The notes under the pieces: model-generated | Seen by the model: the letters and a program-made list of their open reading frames with translations, nothing else | Database searches by the model: none | What the model was told of the DNA's origin: nothing | Made by a program: the position numbers and the translations under genes | Assembly: GCA_030065095.1 (NCBI GenBank) | Contig: JASJDP010000008.1 | Location: forward strand, 219,034-283,033 | Direction: 5' to 3' | Length of the DNA: 64,000 bases | Origin: Rhodobacter sp. | Lineage (GTDB): Bacteria; Pseudomonadota; Alphaproteobacteria; Rhodobacterales; Rhodobacteraceae | Part shown: positions 41,187 to 49,853 of the stretch, piece by piece | Position numbering within the stretch: the first letter of the stretch is position 1 | How the letters are laid out: each line of letters starts with the position of its first letter

Positions 41187-42074
41187 ATGACTTTAGGAAC
41201 CTGGGACGAGATCCGTACGGCCTTTCACGTGGCGCGGCTGGGCACCGTCAGCGGCGCGGCCGAGGTGCTGGGCGTGCACCACGCCACGGTGATCCGCCAT
41301 ATCGACGCGCTGGAGGAACGGCTGGGTGCCAAGCTGTTCCAGCGCCATGCACGCGGCTATACGCCGACCGAAGCAGGGCAGGACCTGCTGCAGGTGGCGC
41401 AGACCACGGACGACCAGTTCACCCAACTGGCCGGCCGCATCCGGGGCCGCGGCGAGGAGGTGACCGGCGACCTGATCATTACCACGCTGTCCGGTCTCGC
41501 GCCCCTGTTGGTGCCTTCGGTGATCAAGTTCCAGAACGACCATCCGGACTTGGTCGTGCGGCTTCTGACCGGCGAGCGGCTGTTCCGCATGGAATACGGC
41601 GAGGCGCATGTGGCGATCCGTGCGGGGTCGCCGCCGGACCAGCCGGACAATGTCGTGCAGCCGTTCTGCCGGCAAAGCGGGGCGATGTATGCCGCACCGG
41701 CCTATATCGAAGAGTTCGGCATGCCCGCGGGCGAGGACGACCTCGAAGGCCACCGGTTCATCTGCCACGACAGTGAAACGGCACGCTCGCCCTTCGACCG
41801 CTGGATTCGCGCGAACATCCCGGCGGACCAGATCACGTTTCGCGCGACCGAACAGATGGTGATGCAGCGCGCGGTGCGCGAGGGGGCGGGGATCGGGTTC
41901 ATGCCGCTTTGGGATGCCCGGAACTACCCCGACCTGGTGCAGGTGCTGCCCCCGCGCGAAGACTGGTCGGCACCGCTTTGGCTGGTCACGCATGTGGACC
42001 TGCACCGGACGATGAAGGTACAGGCCTTCACCGCGTTTCTGAAGCAAGAGGCAAAGACCTGGCCGGTCGAGTGA
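41187..42074 (+). CDS. LysR family transcriptional regulator
   Basis: A protein of 295 residues from the ATG at 41187 (MTLGTWDEIRTAFHVARLGT). The N-terminal helix-turn-helix is VSGAAEVLGVHHATVIRHIDALEERLGAKLF (about 20-51). The C-terminal effector-binding domain begins near residue 90 (GDLIITTLSGLAPLLVPSV). It probably controls divergent azoR and itself. It is coupled to the downstream EamA transporter by a GTGA overlap. Confidence 0.88.
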   Translation: MTLGTWDEIRTAFHVARLGTVSGAAEVLGVHHATVIRHIDALEERLGAKLFQRHARGYTPTEAGQDLLQVAQTTDDQFTQLAGRIRGRGEEVTGDLIITTLSGLAPLLVPSVIKFQNDHPDLVVRLLTGERLFRMEYGEAHVAIRAGSPPDQPDNVVQPFCRQSGAMYAAPAYIEEFGMPAGEDDLEGHRFICHDSETARSPFDRWIRANIPADQITFRATEQMVMQRAVREGAGIGFMPLWDARNYPDLVQVLPPREDWSAPLWLVTHVDLHRTMKVQAFTAFLKQEAKTWPVE

Positions 42075-42961
42075 CCGCGTTGAGCGACGCCGGGCGCGGA
42101 CATCTGGCGATGCTGGCGTTTTCGGCGCTGATCGCCGGGTCGTTTTCCCTCGGCGACATGGTCGCCTTCGACATCACCGCCCCGGCGCTGAACGCGGTGC
42201 GGTTCTGTTTCGCCTCGATCATCATGGGCGGGCTGGTGCTTGCCAGTGGCGGACTGCCCGGAAGCGCCCTGCACGCCCCGTGGCGATACGTCCTGCTGGG
42301 CGGGCTGTTCAGCGCCTCCCTGGTGCTGATGTTCGAGGCGCTGAAGACCGCGACGCCGGTCTCGACCGCCGCGATCTTTACGCTGACGCCGCTTATGTCG
42401 GCGGTGTTCGGCTGGTTTCTGCTGCGGCAGGTCACGACGCCGCGCATGGCCCTGGCCCTGTCGGTCGGGGCGGCGGGCGCGGTCTGGGTGGTGTTCCGCG
42501 CGGATCTGAATGCGCTTTTGTCGTTCGATATCGGCCACGGCGAGACGATCTTTTTCGCGGGTGCGGCGCTTCACGCGGTCTTCACGCCAATGCTGCGCTG
42601 GCTGAACCGCGGCGAGCCGTCACTGGTGTTTACCTTCCTGTTCATGGTGGTGGGCTTCGTGCTGCTGACCGTCTACAGCTGGGGCGACCTGATGACGACC
42701 GACTGGCTTGCCCTGCGGCCGGTCGTGTGGGTGACGTTCGTTTATCTTTCGGTCTTCGCAGGTTCGGGCAGCTTCTTTCTGCTGCAATTCGGCGCGCAGG
42801 TTCTGCCGTCGGCCAAGGTCATGGCCTACACCTTTCTGACTCCGACCTGGGTGATCGTTTGGGAAGTGTCTCTGGGCCATGGAGTTCCGACGGGGCTGGT
42901 GCTGGGCGGGGTGGCGCTGACGGTGCTGGCGCTGCTGCTGCTTTTGAAGGACGAAGGTTGA
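42071..42961 (+). CDS. EamA/DMT family membrane transporter
   Basis: A protein of 296 residues, GTG start overlapping the LysR stop by 4 bp. About ten hydrophobic helices in two EamA repeats are visible (repeat 1 about 10-140, repeat 2 about 155-295), with the typical KTATPVSTAAIFTLTPLMSAVFGW motif. Drug/metabolite transporters export small molecules. Translation coupled to a LysR regulator suggests the two share an effector. The substrate is unknown. Confidence 0.88.
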   Translation: MTALSDAGRGHLAMLAFSALIAGSFSLGDMVAFDITAPALNAVRFCFASIIMGGLVLASGGLPGSALHAPWRYVLLGGLFSASLVLMFEALKTATPVSTAAIFTLTPLMSAVFGWFLLRQVTTPRMALALSVGAAGAVWVVFRADLNALLSFDIGHGETIFFAGAALHAVFTPMLRWLNRGEPSLVFTFLFMVVGFVLLTVYSWGDLMTTDWLALRPVVWVTFVYLSVFAGSGSFFLLQFGAQVLPSAKVMAYTFLTPTWVIVWEVSLGHGVPTGLVLGGVALTVLALLLLLKDEG

Positions 42962-43021
42962 CGTGGCGCAAGGCGGTGCTCTCGTGCGGCGCCTAGACTG
43001 CGGCGCGAAGGGAGAGGACCG

Positions 43022-43519
43022 ATGCCAGCCGCGACCAACAAGGGCGATCTGATCGCCGTCTCTGACACGGAATTCGCCAAACTGCAGGCGGCGCTCGACA
43101 AGGTGCCGGAGGCAAGGGCGCGGGAAAAGGACGCCGACGGCACATCGGTCACGGACGTGGTGGCGCATCGCGCGCATTGGATCGATCTGTTCCTGGGTTG
43201 GTACACGGACGGGCAGGCGGGGCGCGAGGTGCAGTTCCCGGCACCGGGCTACAAGTGGTCGGATTTGAAGGCCTACAACGCCGCGCTGCGGGACCGGCAG
43301 GCCGGCGTGAGCTGGGCCGAGGCGCGCGCGGAATTGCAGGCAGCACATGCGCGGCTGATGACCTTCTTAAGCGGACTCGACGACGCAGTGCTTTACGGCG
43401 GGCCGATGAAGGGAGCGCGAAACGACTGGACCACCGGCCGCTGGGCCGAAGCGGCGGGGGCGTCGCATTACCGGTCCGCGGCGAAATACGTCCGTGCGCG
43501 GCTCCGGGCGATTTCGTGA
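43022..43519 (+). CDS. ClbS/DfsB family four-helix bundle protein
   Basis: A protein of 165 residues beginning MPAATNKGDLIAVSDTEFAKLQAALD. The segment TSVTDVVAHRAHWIDLFLGWYTDGQAG and the PAPGYKWSDLKAYN motif are typical of the ClbS/DfsB branch of the DinB-like superfamily. ClbS of colibactin producers is a cyclopropane hydrolase for self-protection; most chromosomal relatives, including this one without a nearby biosynthetic cluster, have no known substrate. It stands alone between the EamA transporter and a convergent ArsR gene. Confidence 0.75.
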   Translation: MPAATNKGDLIAVSDTEFAKLQAALDKVPEARAREKDADGTSVTDVVAHRAHWIDLFLGWYTDGQAGREVQFPAPGYKWSDLKAYNAALRDRQAGVSWAEARAELQAAHARLMTFLSGLDDAVLYGGPMKGARNDWTTGRWAEAAGASHYRSAAKYVRARLRAIS

Positions 43520-43626
43520 CCGGCATGCCTGCGGCACACCGGTCGGGTTGCGCCGCCTTCGGCGTCGCGGCGTGCGGGGTCCAGCCCCTCGCATCCCCCG
43601 GGGGTATTTCCGCCAAGATGAAAGAG

Positions 43627-43959
43627 CTAGGCGTGGTCTTCGCCCAGCTCTTGCTCCAGGAACGCCTCGAAGGCATCGAGGTTCACCGGCTCGAACTGGC
43701 CGAAGCCCTGCATCCAGACGCTTGCCGCCTTCAGCGCGTCGGGTTCCAGCTTGCACCATTTCACCCGGCCGCGTTTTTCCTGGGCGATGAGGCCCGCGGC
43801 CGCGAGGATCGTCAGATGCTTGGAGATCGCGGCCAGTGAAATCTCGAAAGGCTCGGCGACATCCGTGACTGCCATGTCGTCCTCGAGAAGCATGGTCAGG
43901 ATCGCCCGGCGCGTGGGATCGGCCAGCGCGGCGAAGACGGTGTCGAGGCTTGGCTCCAT
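43627..43959 (-). CDS. ArsR family winged-helix regulator
   Basis: A protein of 110 residues when started at the ATG at 43959 (MEPSLDTVFAALADPTRRAIL), the family's usual start; an in-frame TTG at 43995 is rejected. The winged helix shows MAVTDVAEPFEISLAAISKHLTILAAAGLI. No cysteine metal site is present. In relatives the partner is often an AHSA1/SRPBCC gene, but the neighbours here are unrelated, so the target may be distant. A perfect TCAACC/GGTTGA palindrome lies upstream of it. Confidence 0.85.
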   Translation of the reverse strand: MEPSLDTVFAALADPTRRAILTMLLEDDMAVTDVAEPFEISLAAISKHLTILAAAGLIAQEKRGRVKWCKLEPDALKAASVWMQGFGQFEPVNLDAFEAFLEQELGEDHA

Positions 43960-43991
43960 CCGCTGGCGATAGGCCGTGGCCGGGTGAAAGG

Positions 43992-44007
43992 TCAACCGTT
44001 TGGTTGA
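43992..44007. promoter_or_regulatory. Candidate ArsR operator TCAACC-N4-GGTTGA
   Basis: A perfect 6+6 inverted repeat (43992-43997 and 44002-44007, spacer GTTT) starts 33 bp upstream of the ArsR-family ATG at 43959. Size and position fit an autoregulatory site for this small winged-helix repressor. The same region also carries the atpI promoter. Confidence 0.45.
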
Positions 44008-44176
44008 ATAAGGGTTTCGCGGATCCGGGGCGCCGCCGGCAGGTGCGCGGCTTGTCGCATGCCGAAAGAAATGTTTGAAAACAGCATATTACAATGCTCA
44101 ACAGCCTTGCGCGCTGGCATTGACTCTGCGGCGCGGCATTCCTAGGGTCCGCCCGAAAGATCGAAGGGCGGTTCGC

Positions 44177-44503
44177 ATGGTCGATCCCGAGGACAAGGCG
44201 CGTCTCGCGCGGCTGGACCAGAGGATCAAGGCCGTCAAGGGCGAGACCCGGGAACGGCCCAAGATCGAGGAACACCACAGTCAGGCACAGCTCGCCTGGC
44301 GCATGGTGATCGAGCTGGTGGCCGGACTGGGCATCGGTTTCGGCATGGGATACGGGCTGGACGTGCTTTTTGGCACGCTGCCTATCTTCCTTGTCGTGAT
44401 GACATTGCTGGGCTTCGTCGCGGGGGTGCGCACCATGCTGCGCTCGGCGCGGGAGATCCAGGACGAACAAGCGGGCACCACGCCCGGCGAGAATGGGGAC
44501 TGA
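44177..44503 (+). CDS. atpI: ATP synthase Fo-associated protein I
   Basis: A protein of 108 residues from the ATG at 44177, preceded by AAGGG. A charged N-terminus ([22 protein letters not shown]) is followed by two membrane helices ([26 protein letters not shown] and [20 protein letters not shown], given as two separate segments). AtpI helps c-ring assembly and magnesium or proton handling. It begins the Fo operon; the F1 genes are not in this window, as is usual in Rhodobacterales. Confidence 0.85.
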   Translation: MVDPEDKARLARLDQRIKAVKGETRERPKIEEHHSQAQLAWRMVIELVAGLGIGFGMGYGLDVLFGTLPIFLVVMTLLGFVAGVRTMLRSAREIQDEQAGTTPGENGD

Positions 44504-45257
44504 CGACGTGGCAACGGCAGAAGACGAAGGCGGCCTGGTATTCCACCCGATGGATCAGTTCATCGTCAAGCCGCTCTTTGGCGGCGACACGGTCAACTGG
44601 TACACGCCGACCAACGTGACGCTTTGGATGTTCTTCACCGTGGTGGCCATCACGCTGCTGCTGGTTGCGGGCACCCGGGGCCGCGCCATCGTGCCGAGCC
44701 GGGTGCAGTCGGTGGCGGAACTGGCCTATGGCTTCGTCTACAAGATGGTCGAGGATGTCTCGGGCAAGGACGGGGTAAAGTATTTCCCCTATATCATGAC
44801 GCTGTTCATGTTCATCGTCTTCGCGAACATGCTGGGCCTGATCCCGATGTCCTTTACCACGACCAGCCACATCGCCGTGACCGCGGTGATGGCGATGGCG
44901 GTGTTCCTGACGGTCACCATCCTCGGTTTCGTGCTGCACGGCGTCGGATTCCTAAAGCTGTTCTGGATCAGTTCGGCGCCGCTGCCGCTGCGGCCGATCC
45001 TGGCGGTGATCGAGGTGATTTCCTACTTCGTGCGCCCCGTCAGCCATTCGATCCGTCTTGCCGGCAACATGATGGCCGGTCACGCCGTGATAAAGGTCTT
45101 CGCGGCCTTCGCGGCCGTGGCCCTGATCTCGCCGCTGTCGATCCTGGCGATCACGGCGATCTACGCATTGGAGACACTGGTCAGCTTTATCCAGGCCTAT
45201 GTCTTCGCGATCCTCACCTGCGTCTATCTCAAGGATGCCCTGCATCCGCATCACTGA
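44493..45257 (+). CDS. atpB: ATP synthase Fo subunit a
   Basis: A protein of 254 residues, or 249 if the GTG at 44508 is used; the ATG at 44493 overlaps atpI by 11 bp. The start [15 protein letters not shown], the conserved arginine segment [14 protein letters not shown] (essential Arg for proton transfer) and the C-terminal [20 protein letters not shown] identify subunit a. It forms the two proton half-channels against the c-ring in the inner membrane. Confidence 0.96.
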   Translation: MGTDDVATAEDEGGLVFHPMDQFIVKPLFGGDTVNWYTPTNVTLWMFFTVVAITLLLVAGTRGRAIVPSRVQSVAELAYGFVYKMVEDVSGKDGVKYFPYIMTLFMFIVFANMLGLIPMSFTTTSHIAVTAVMAMAVFLTVTILGFVLHGVGFLKLFWISSAPLPLRPILAVIEVISYFVRPVSHSIRLAGNMMAGHAVIKVFAAFAAVALISPLSILAITAIYALETLVSFIQAYVFAILTCVYLKDALHPHH

Positions 45258-45300
45258 CGCACCCGAAAATCCAGCCAATTCCAACGTAAGGAGAACTCTC

Positions 45301-45537
45301 ATGGAAGGCGACGTCGTACAAATGGGCGCTTACATCGGCGCAGGCCTGGCTTGCACCGGTATGGGCGGGGCCGCGGTCGGTGTGGGCCACGTGGTCGGCA
45401 ACTTCCTCAGCGGTGCGCTGCGCAACCCGTCGGCCGCCGGGGGCCAGACGGCGACCATGTTCATCGGTATCGCGTTCTCGGAAGCGCTGGGGATCTTCTC
45501 GTTCCTCGTCGCGCTTCTCTTGATGTTCGCCGTCTGA
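45301..45537 (+). CDS. atpE: ATP synthase Fo subunit c
   Basis: A protein of 78 residues forming a two-helix hairpin. The proton-binding acid is E61 in [12 protein letters not shown], and the polar loop is RNPSAAGGQ. It is preceded by a strong AAGGAG. The subunit makes the rotating ring of ATP synthase. The C18 and glycine-rich first helix ([19 protein letters not shown]) are normal for alphaproteobacteria. Confidence 0.97.
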   Translation: MEGDVVQMGAYIGAGLACTGMGGAAVGVGHVVGNFLSGALRNPSAAGGQTATMFIGIAFSEALGIFSFLVALLLMFAV

Positions 45538-45611
45538 TCGATCTCCACACTCCTTACGCGCGGGTGGGCCGGACGGCCCGCCCGATGTAGACAAGGTGTC
45601 AGGAGGACGAC

Positions 45612-46178
45612 ATGGCAACCGAAACTGAAAGCCACGGCGACGAGGCCGCACACGGGGGCGCCGATGCCGCGCATGGCGGGGCCGAGGCCGTCGGCATGCC
45701 GCAGCTCGATTTCGCCACATTCCCCAACCAGATCTTCTGGCTGGTGGTTACTCTGGTGGTCATCTACCTGATCCTGAGCCGCGTGGCCCTGCCGCGCATC
45801 GCGGCGGTTCTGGCAGAGCGGCAGGGCGCGATCACCAACGACATCGCCGCAGCCGAAGACCTGAAGCTGAAGGCCGAAGAGGCCGAGGCCGCCTATAACC
45901 AAGCTTTGGCCGACGCGCGGGCCGAAGCGCAGAAGATCATTGCCGAGGCCAAGGCCGAAATGCAGGCGGAACTCGACGCCGCCACTGCCAAGGCGGATGC
46001 CGAAATCGCCGCCAAGGCCGCCGAGTCGGAAAAGGCGATCGCCGAAATCCGCGCCGGCGCCATGCAGAGCGTGGAAGAGGTCGCCAAGGCCACGGCGGCA
46101 GAGATCGTTGCGGCCATGGGCGGCAAATCCGACGCCAAGGCGATCGACGCGGCGATTGCCGCGCAATTGAAGGGGTAG
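45612..46178 (+). CDS. atpF2: ATP synthase Fo subunit b' (second b-type stator subunit)
   Basis: A protein of 188 residues. An alanine- and histidine-rich cytoplasmic-side leader of about 30 residues ([19 protein letters not shown]) precedes one membrane helix ([20 protein letters not shown]) and a long alanine/glutamate/lysine coiled coil. It forms a heterodimeric peripheral stalk with subunit b. It lies 74 bp after atpE and is preceded by AGGAGG. Confidence 0.93.
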   Translation: MATETESHGDEAAHGGADAAHGGAEAVGMPQLDFATFPNQIFWLVVTLVVIYLILSRVALPRIAAVLAERQGAITNDIAAAEDLKLKAEEAEAAYNQALADARAEAQKIIAEAKAEMQAELDAATAKADAEIAAKAAESEKAIAEIRAGAMQSVEEVAKATAAEIVAAMGGKSDAKAIDAAIAAQLKG

Positions 46179-46182
46179 GGCG

Positions 46183-46737
46183 ATGCGGACACTGACCGTT
46201 CTGATAACGTTCGCCGCCACACCGGCGCTGGCCGCCAAGGGCCCGTTCCTCTCGCTGGCAAACACCGACTTCATCGTCCTCATCGCCTTTTTGCTGTTTG
46301 TCGGCGTCCTAGTCTATCTCAAGGTGCCGAGCCTGCTTGGCGGCATGCTGGACAAGCGCGCCGATGGCATCCGGGCCGAGCTGGACGAGGCGAAGGCCCT
46401 GCGCGAAGAGGCGCAGACCGTGCTGGCGTCGTACGAGCGCAAGCAGAAGGATGTTGCCGAGCAATCCAAGCGCATCGTCGAACACGCCAAGGAAGAAGCG
46501 CGGATCGCCGCCGAACAGGCCAAGGAAGATCTGGCCGCGTCGATGGTCCGCCGCATCGCCGCCGCCGAGGACCAGATCGCCTCGGCCCAGGCCAAGGTGG
46601 TCAAGGAGGTGCGTGACGAGGCCGTGACCGTCGCCGTTGCCGCCGCACGCGACCTGATCGCCCGGCAGATGACCGCCACGGCCGCGAACAAACTGATCGA
46701 CGACTCGATCACCGCGGTGGAAAGCAAGCTGCATTAG
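46183..46737 (+). CDS. atpF: ATP synthase Fo subunit b
   Basis: A protein of 184 residues. The N-terminal hydrophobic segment MRTLTVLITFAATPALA looks like a signal peptide, then a membrane helix (FIVLIAFLLFVGVLVYLKV) and a long charged coiled coil (KRADGIRAELDEAKALREEA and onward). It is the stator partner of b' and is 4 bp downstream of it. The operon ends at a strong intrinsic terminator 26 bp later. Confidence 0.95.
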   Translation: MRTLTVLITFAATPALAAKGPFLSLANTDFIVLIAFLLFVGVLVYLKVPSLLGGMLDKRADGIRAELDEAKALREEAQTVLASYERKQKDVAEQSKRIVEHAKEEARIAAEQAKEDLAASMVRRIAAAEDQIASAQAKVVKEVRDEAVTVAVAAARDLIARQMTATAANKLIDDSITAVESKLH

Positions 46738-46762
46738 GCCAATTCGGCCGTTGACCGATCTA

Positions 46763-46788
46763 AACCCGGCCCGATTGGGCCGGGTTTT
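46763..46788 (+). terminator. Intrinsic terminator of the ATP synthase Fo operon
   Basis: AACCCGGCCC at 46763-46772, a GATT loop and GGGCCGGGTT at 46777-46786 form a perfect 10 bp stem that continues into TTTT. It is 26 bp after the atpF stop. Confidence 0.9.
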
Positions 46789-46877
46789 CCTGTCGAACGT
46801 CCGCTTGCACGCCGGGTGCGCATCATGGCGAGAGACTGCGGCACCGTTTTCAAAACCGCCGCACCGCGAAATCGAGC

Positions 46878-46906
46878 TTGACATATTTCTATATTTTTAG
46901 AAATAT
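46878..46906 (+). promoter_or_regulatory. ArsR-type promoter with operator palindrome and probable leaderless start
   Basis: A consensus -35 TTGACA at 46878-46883 is followed after 17 bp by AAATAT at 46901-46906 as a candidate -10. A perfect inverted repeat ATATTTCTA (46883-46891) and TAGAAATAT (46898-46906) covers the whole spacer and the -10. The ATG of the arsR gene at 46913 is where transcription would be expected to begin, and no ribosome site precedes it. Confidence 0.65.
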
Positions 46907-46912
46907 CGAAGT

Positions 46913-47251
46913 ATGAAGCAACACAGACCGACCCACCTCACCGTCGAACAGGCCGCCTCGACCTTCGCCGCGCTCGGGTCCGAACAGCGGCTGGGGGTTC
47001 TCAATACCCTGGTCCGGGCGGGTCCCGACGGGCTCAGCATCGGTGAGTTGGGCCAAAGGTCGGGGACGACCGGCTCGACCCTGACCCATCACATGAAGAT
47101 CCTGACCCAGGCTGGGCTGGTGACACAGGAGCGGCGCGGCCGTTCGATCATTTGCGCGGCCGCGGCCTATGACGAAATGCAGGCGCTGTCGCAGTATTTG
47201 TTGAGCGAATGCTGCGCCGATACCGAGGACGGGCACGACACCCATGACTGA
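46913..47251 (+). CDS. ArsR/SmtB family repressor for the adjacent permease
   Basis: A protein of 112 residues. The winged helix shows LGSEQRLGVLNTLVRAG and SIGELGQRSGTTGSTLTHHMKILTQAGLV. The C-terminus LSECCADTEDGHDTHD has adjacent cysteines and several histidines and acids, a plausible metal-sensing end. It overlaps the permease gene by 8 bp, so the two form one operon behind a palindromic operator. It probably senses a metal or metalloid and represses the permease. Confidence 0.85.
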   Translation: MKQHRPTHLTVEQAASTFAALGSEQRLGVLNTLVRAGPDGLSIGELGQRSGTTGSTLTHHMKILTQAGLVTQERRGRSIICAAAAYDEMQALSQYLLSECCADTEDGHDTHD

Positions 47252-48278
47252 CCTGACGCAACGGCTGCCCGATCTGCCGGGCCTTTGGAAGCGCATCGAC
47301 AAGCCCTGGCTGTTCGCCGGGCTGATCCCTCTGCTGATCGCCGTGTTCGATCCGGCGCGGCTTTGGCCGACGCTGGAAATCGTCGCCGGGGCGATGGGTC
47401 ACACGGGTGTCTTCATTGTCGTCGCGATCACGCTGGTGGCCTTCGTCAAGGCGACGGGCGCCGAGACCTTGCTGGCCAAGGCATTCGAAGGCGATCAGGT
47501 CAAGATGGTCGCGATGGCGGCGCTGTTGGGCGGATTGTCCCCGTTTTGCTCGTGCGAGGTCATCCCGTTCATCGCAGCCCTTCTCGCCGTTGGCGCGCCG
47601 CTGTCTGCCGTCATGGCGTTCTGGCTGGCCTCTCCGCTGATGGATCCGGCGATGTTCACCATCACCTGGGGCGAACTGGGGCTGGATTTCGCGCTTGGCA
47701 AGACCGTCGCAGCGGTTGGTCTCGGCGTGATGGGCGGCTATCTGGTCATGGCCTTCGCCCAAAGCCCGGTATTTGCCAACCCGCTGCGCGAACGGCCCCA
47801 GGTGGGCGGCTGCTGCGGCGTCAAGAAACCCTTCCAGGGCAGGCCGGTCTGGCGGTTCTGGGGCGAGGCCGACCGGCGCGCGATCTTCCGCGAGACCTGG
47901 GTGGAGAATGCGTTCTTCCTGTTCAAATGGCTTCTGATCGCCTACTTCTTCGAAGCCCTGATGCTGCACTACATCCCGGCGGAAACCATCGCGCGCGTGC
48001 TGGGCGGCGAGGGTCTGGGGACGGTGCTGCTGGCGGCACTGGTGGGCATGCCCGCCTATCTGAACGGTTATGCCGCCGTCGGCCTGCTGGGCGGGCTGCT
48101 CGATCAGGGCATGGCGCCGGGCGCGGCCATGTCCTTTGTGATCGCCGGCGGCGTCAGCTGCATCCCCGCGGCCATTGCCGTCTGGGCGTTGGTGAAGCCC
48201 CGCGTATTTGCCGCTTATCTGGGCATCGCGTTGATCGGCGCCATCGTCGCGGGCGTCGCCTGGAACCTGATCGCCTGA
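47244..48278 (+). CDS. Permease of the YraQ/DUF318 family (putative metal or metalloid efflux)
   Basis: A protein of 344 residues with about eight to ten membrane helices in two halves. The family signature SPFCSCEVIPF (about residues 98-108) is clear, and its second-half counterpart GGVSCIPAAIAV is present. A central loop holds VGGCCGVKK with paired cysteines. Related permeases (ArsP and SO_0444 type) export organoarsenicals or divalent metals. The ArsR-type repressor with a Cys/His tail in the same operon supports metal or metalloid resistance; the exact substrate is not determined. Confidence 0.8.
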   Translation: MTDLTQRLPDLPGLWKRIDKPWLFAGLIPLLIAVFDPARLWPTLEIVAGAMGHTGVFIVVAITLVAFVKATGAETLLAKAFEGDQVKMVAMAALLGGLSPFCSCEVIPFIAALLAVGAPLSAVMAFWLASPLMDPAMFTITWGELGLDFALGKTVAAVGLGVMGGYLVMAFAQSPVFANPLRERPQVGGCCGVKKPFQGRPVWRFWGEADRRAIFRETWVENAFFLFKWLLIAYFFEALMLHYIPAETIARVLGGEGLGTVLLAALVGMPAYLNGYAAVGLLGGLLDQGMAPGAAMSFVIAGGVSCIPAAIAVWALVKPRVFAAYLGIALIGAIVAGVAWNLIA

Positions 48279-48350
48279 GATCCGTTGCTCTGTTGCCCCC
48301 GGACCGACGTTCCACTATTCCGCCCGTAGGGAAGCGCGCGGAGGCGGGGC

Positions 48351-49649
48351 ATGTATCGGGTTTGGGATTTCGTCACCAACTACTCGATCCTGCTGATCAG
48401 CGGCGCCCTGGTCGCGCTGGTCTGGGCCAATATCGATGCCCACAGCTATCACTACCTCGTCGAATACCCGTTGTGGATCAACAGCCTGATCGGAACCGAC
48501 GCGACCTATTGGCTGAAATCCTACGGCCATGACTACGGCATCGAGGAGCTTGGCGACGTCACCCGGGTTCTGAGCGTGCACTACCTGGTGAACGACGTGC
48601 TGATGGCCTTCTTTTTCGCCATTGCCGCGAAAGAGGTGTGGGAGGCGGTGATCCTGAAGAACGGCAGCCTGCGCGGCCGCAAGGCGGCGACGCCGCTGGT
48701 GGCGACGGCCGGCGGCATGGTCGGGCCGATTGCCGTCTACCTGGGCATGGCTGCCTTTCTGGGGTCGGATGTTTATGACGCGGTGGCCCGGGGCTGGGCG
48801 ATCCCGACCGCGACTGATATCGCATTCTCGTATCTGGTGGGGCGGCTGGTCTTTGGCGCCGGACATCCGGCGGTGCGGTTTCTTCTGCTTCTGGCAATTG
48901 CCGACGATGCCGCAGGACTGATCATTCTGGCGGTTTTCTATCCGTCCGGCGACCTGGCGCCGGCGTGGCTCTTGCTGTCGTTGGTTGCCGCGGTGGGTGT
49001 GTTCGTGCTGTTCAACTGGCTGCCGCGGGCGATGGATCGGGGAAACCAACTGCGGCCCACCTCGACCTGGATACGCCAAAGGCTGTCGTTCTGGCCCTAT
49101 GCGGTGGCCGGTGCGCTCAGTTGGTACGGGTTCCAGGAAAGCGGCCTGCACCCGGCGCTGGGCCTGTTGCCGGTGGTGCCGGCGGTCCCGCATGCGGATC
49201 GGGCCTTCGGGATCTTCAGCGAGGCCGAGAAATACCTGCACGACTTGCTGAACTCCATCGAACATGGGCTGAAACATCCGGTGGAAATCATTCTGTTCTT
49301 TTTCGGGCTGATGAATGCGGGCGTGGAGTTTTCCGCCATCGGCATCCCGACCTGGCTGGTGCTGGCGGGGCTGATCATCGGCAAGCCGTTCGGCATTCTG
49401 CTGTTCGGCTGGTTGGCCGCGCATCCGATGCGGCTGGGTCTGCCATCGGGGATGAAGACGTCCGATCTCTTTGTGATCGGCTGTGTCGCGGCCATCGGGT
49501 TCACCGTGTCGCTGTTCATCGCCACGGTCGCCTTCGACGGCGGTCCGGTTCAGGATGCCGCCAAGATGGGCGCGCTCTTCAGTTTCTTCGCTGCCCTGCT
49601 GTCGATCGTCGCGGGCAAGGTGTTGCGGGTCGAGAAACAAAACGCCTGA
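48351..49649 (+). CDS. nhaA: Na+/H+ antiporter NhaA
   Basis: A protein of 432 residues with about twelve membrane segments. The NhaA ion-binding pair is in LAIADDAAGLIILAVFY, and IPTATDIAFSYLVGRLVFG is the conserved helix IV region. The C-terminus KTSDLFVIGCVAAIGFTVSLF is typical. It exchanges sodium for protons at the inner membrane, useful in a marine cell. It is slightly longer than the E. coli protein because of an extended central loop (RAFGIFSEAEKYLHDLLNSI). Confidence 0.93.
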   Translation: MYRVWDFVTNYSILLISGALVALVWANIDAHSYHYLVEYPLWINSLIGTDATYWLKSYGHDYGIEELGDVTRVLSVHYLVNDVLMAFFFAIAAKEVWEAVILKNGSLRGRKAATPLVATAGGMVGPIAVYLGMAAFLGSDVYDAVARGWAIPTATDIAFSYLVGRLVFGAGHPAVRFLLLLAIADDAAGLIILAVFYPSGDLAPAWLLLSLVAAVGVFVLFNWLPRAMDRGNQLRPTSTWIRQRLSFWPYAVAGALSWYGFQESGLHPALGLLPVVPAVPHADRAFGIFSEAEKYLHDLLNSIEHGLKHPVEIILFFFGLMNAGVEFSAIGIPTWLVLAGLIIGKPFGILLFGWLAAHPMRLGLPSGMKTSDLFVIGCVAAIGFTVSLFIATVAFDGGPVQDAAKMGALFSFFAALLSIVAGKVLRVEKQNA

Positions 49650-49733
49650 TTCCGGCGCGTGTCGGCGGGATTGTCCGCCGATTGAGCCCAATAGGGCGCA
49701 GTCGGCGCCCAAGTTTTGTCGATTTCCGGGGAA

Positions 49734-49754
49734 ATCCGTTGAAAATCAACGGAT
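49734..49754. repeat. 9 bp palindrome downstream of nhaA
   Basis: ATCCGTTGA at 49734-49742 and TCAACGGAT at 49746-49754 form perfect arms around AAA. It lies 85 bp after nhaA and 100 bp before the capsule export operon, followed by AT-rich promoter-like sequence. It could be a repressor site for the capsule genes or an mRNA hairpin ending the nhaA transcript. Confidence 0.5.
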
Positions 49755-49853
49755 GGTACCGACATAATGGAGCCTCAAAGGCAATCTATAGCCTATCGTT
49801 AATAATGCTCGTCTAAGAGCGATGAGGCAACAGGGGCAGCGCCCGGGGCGAAG

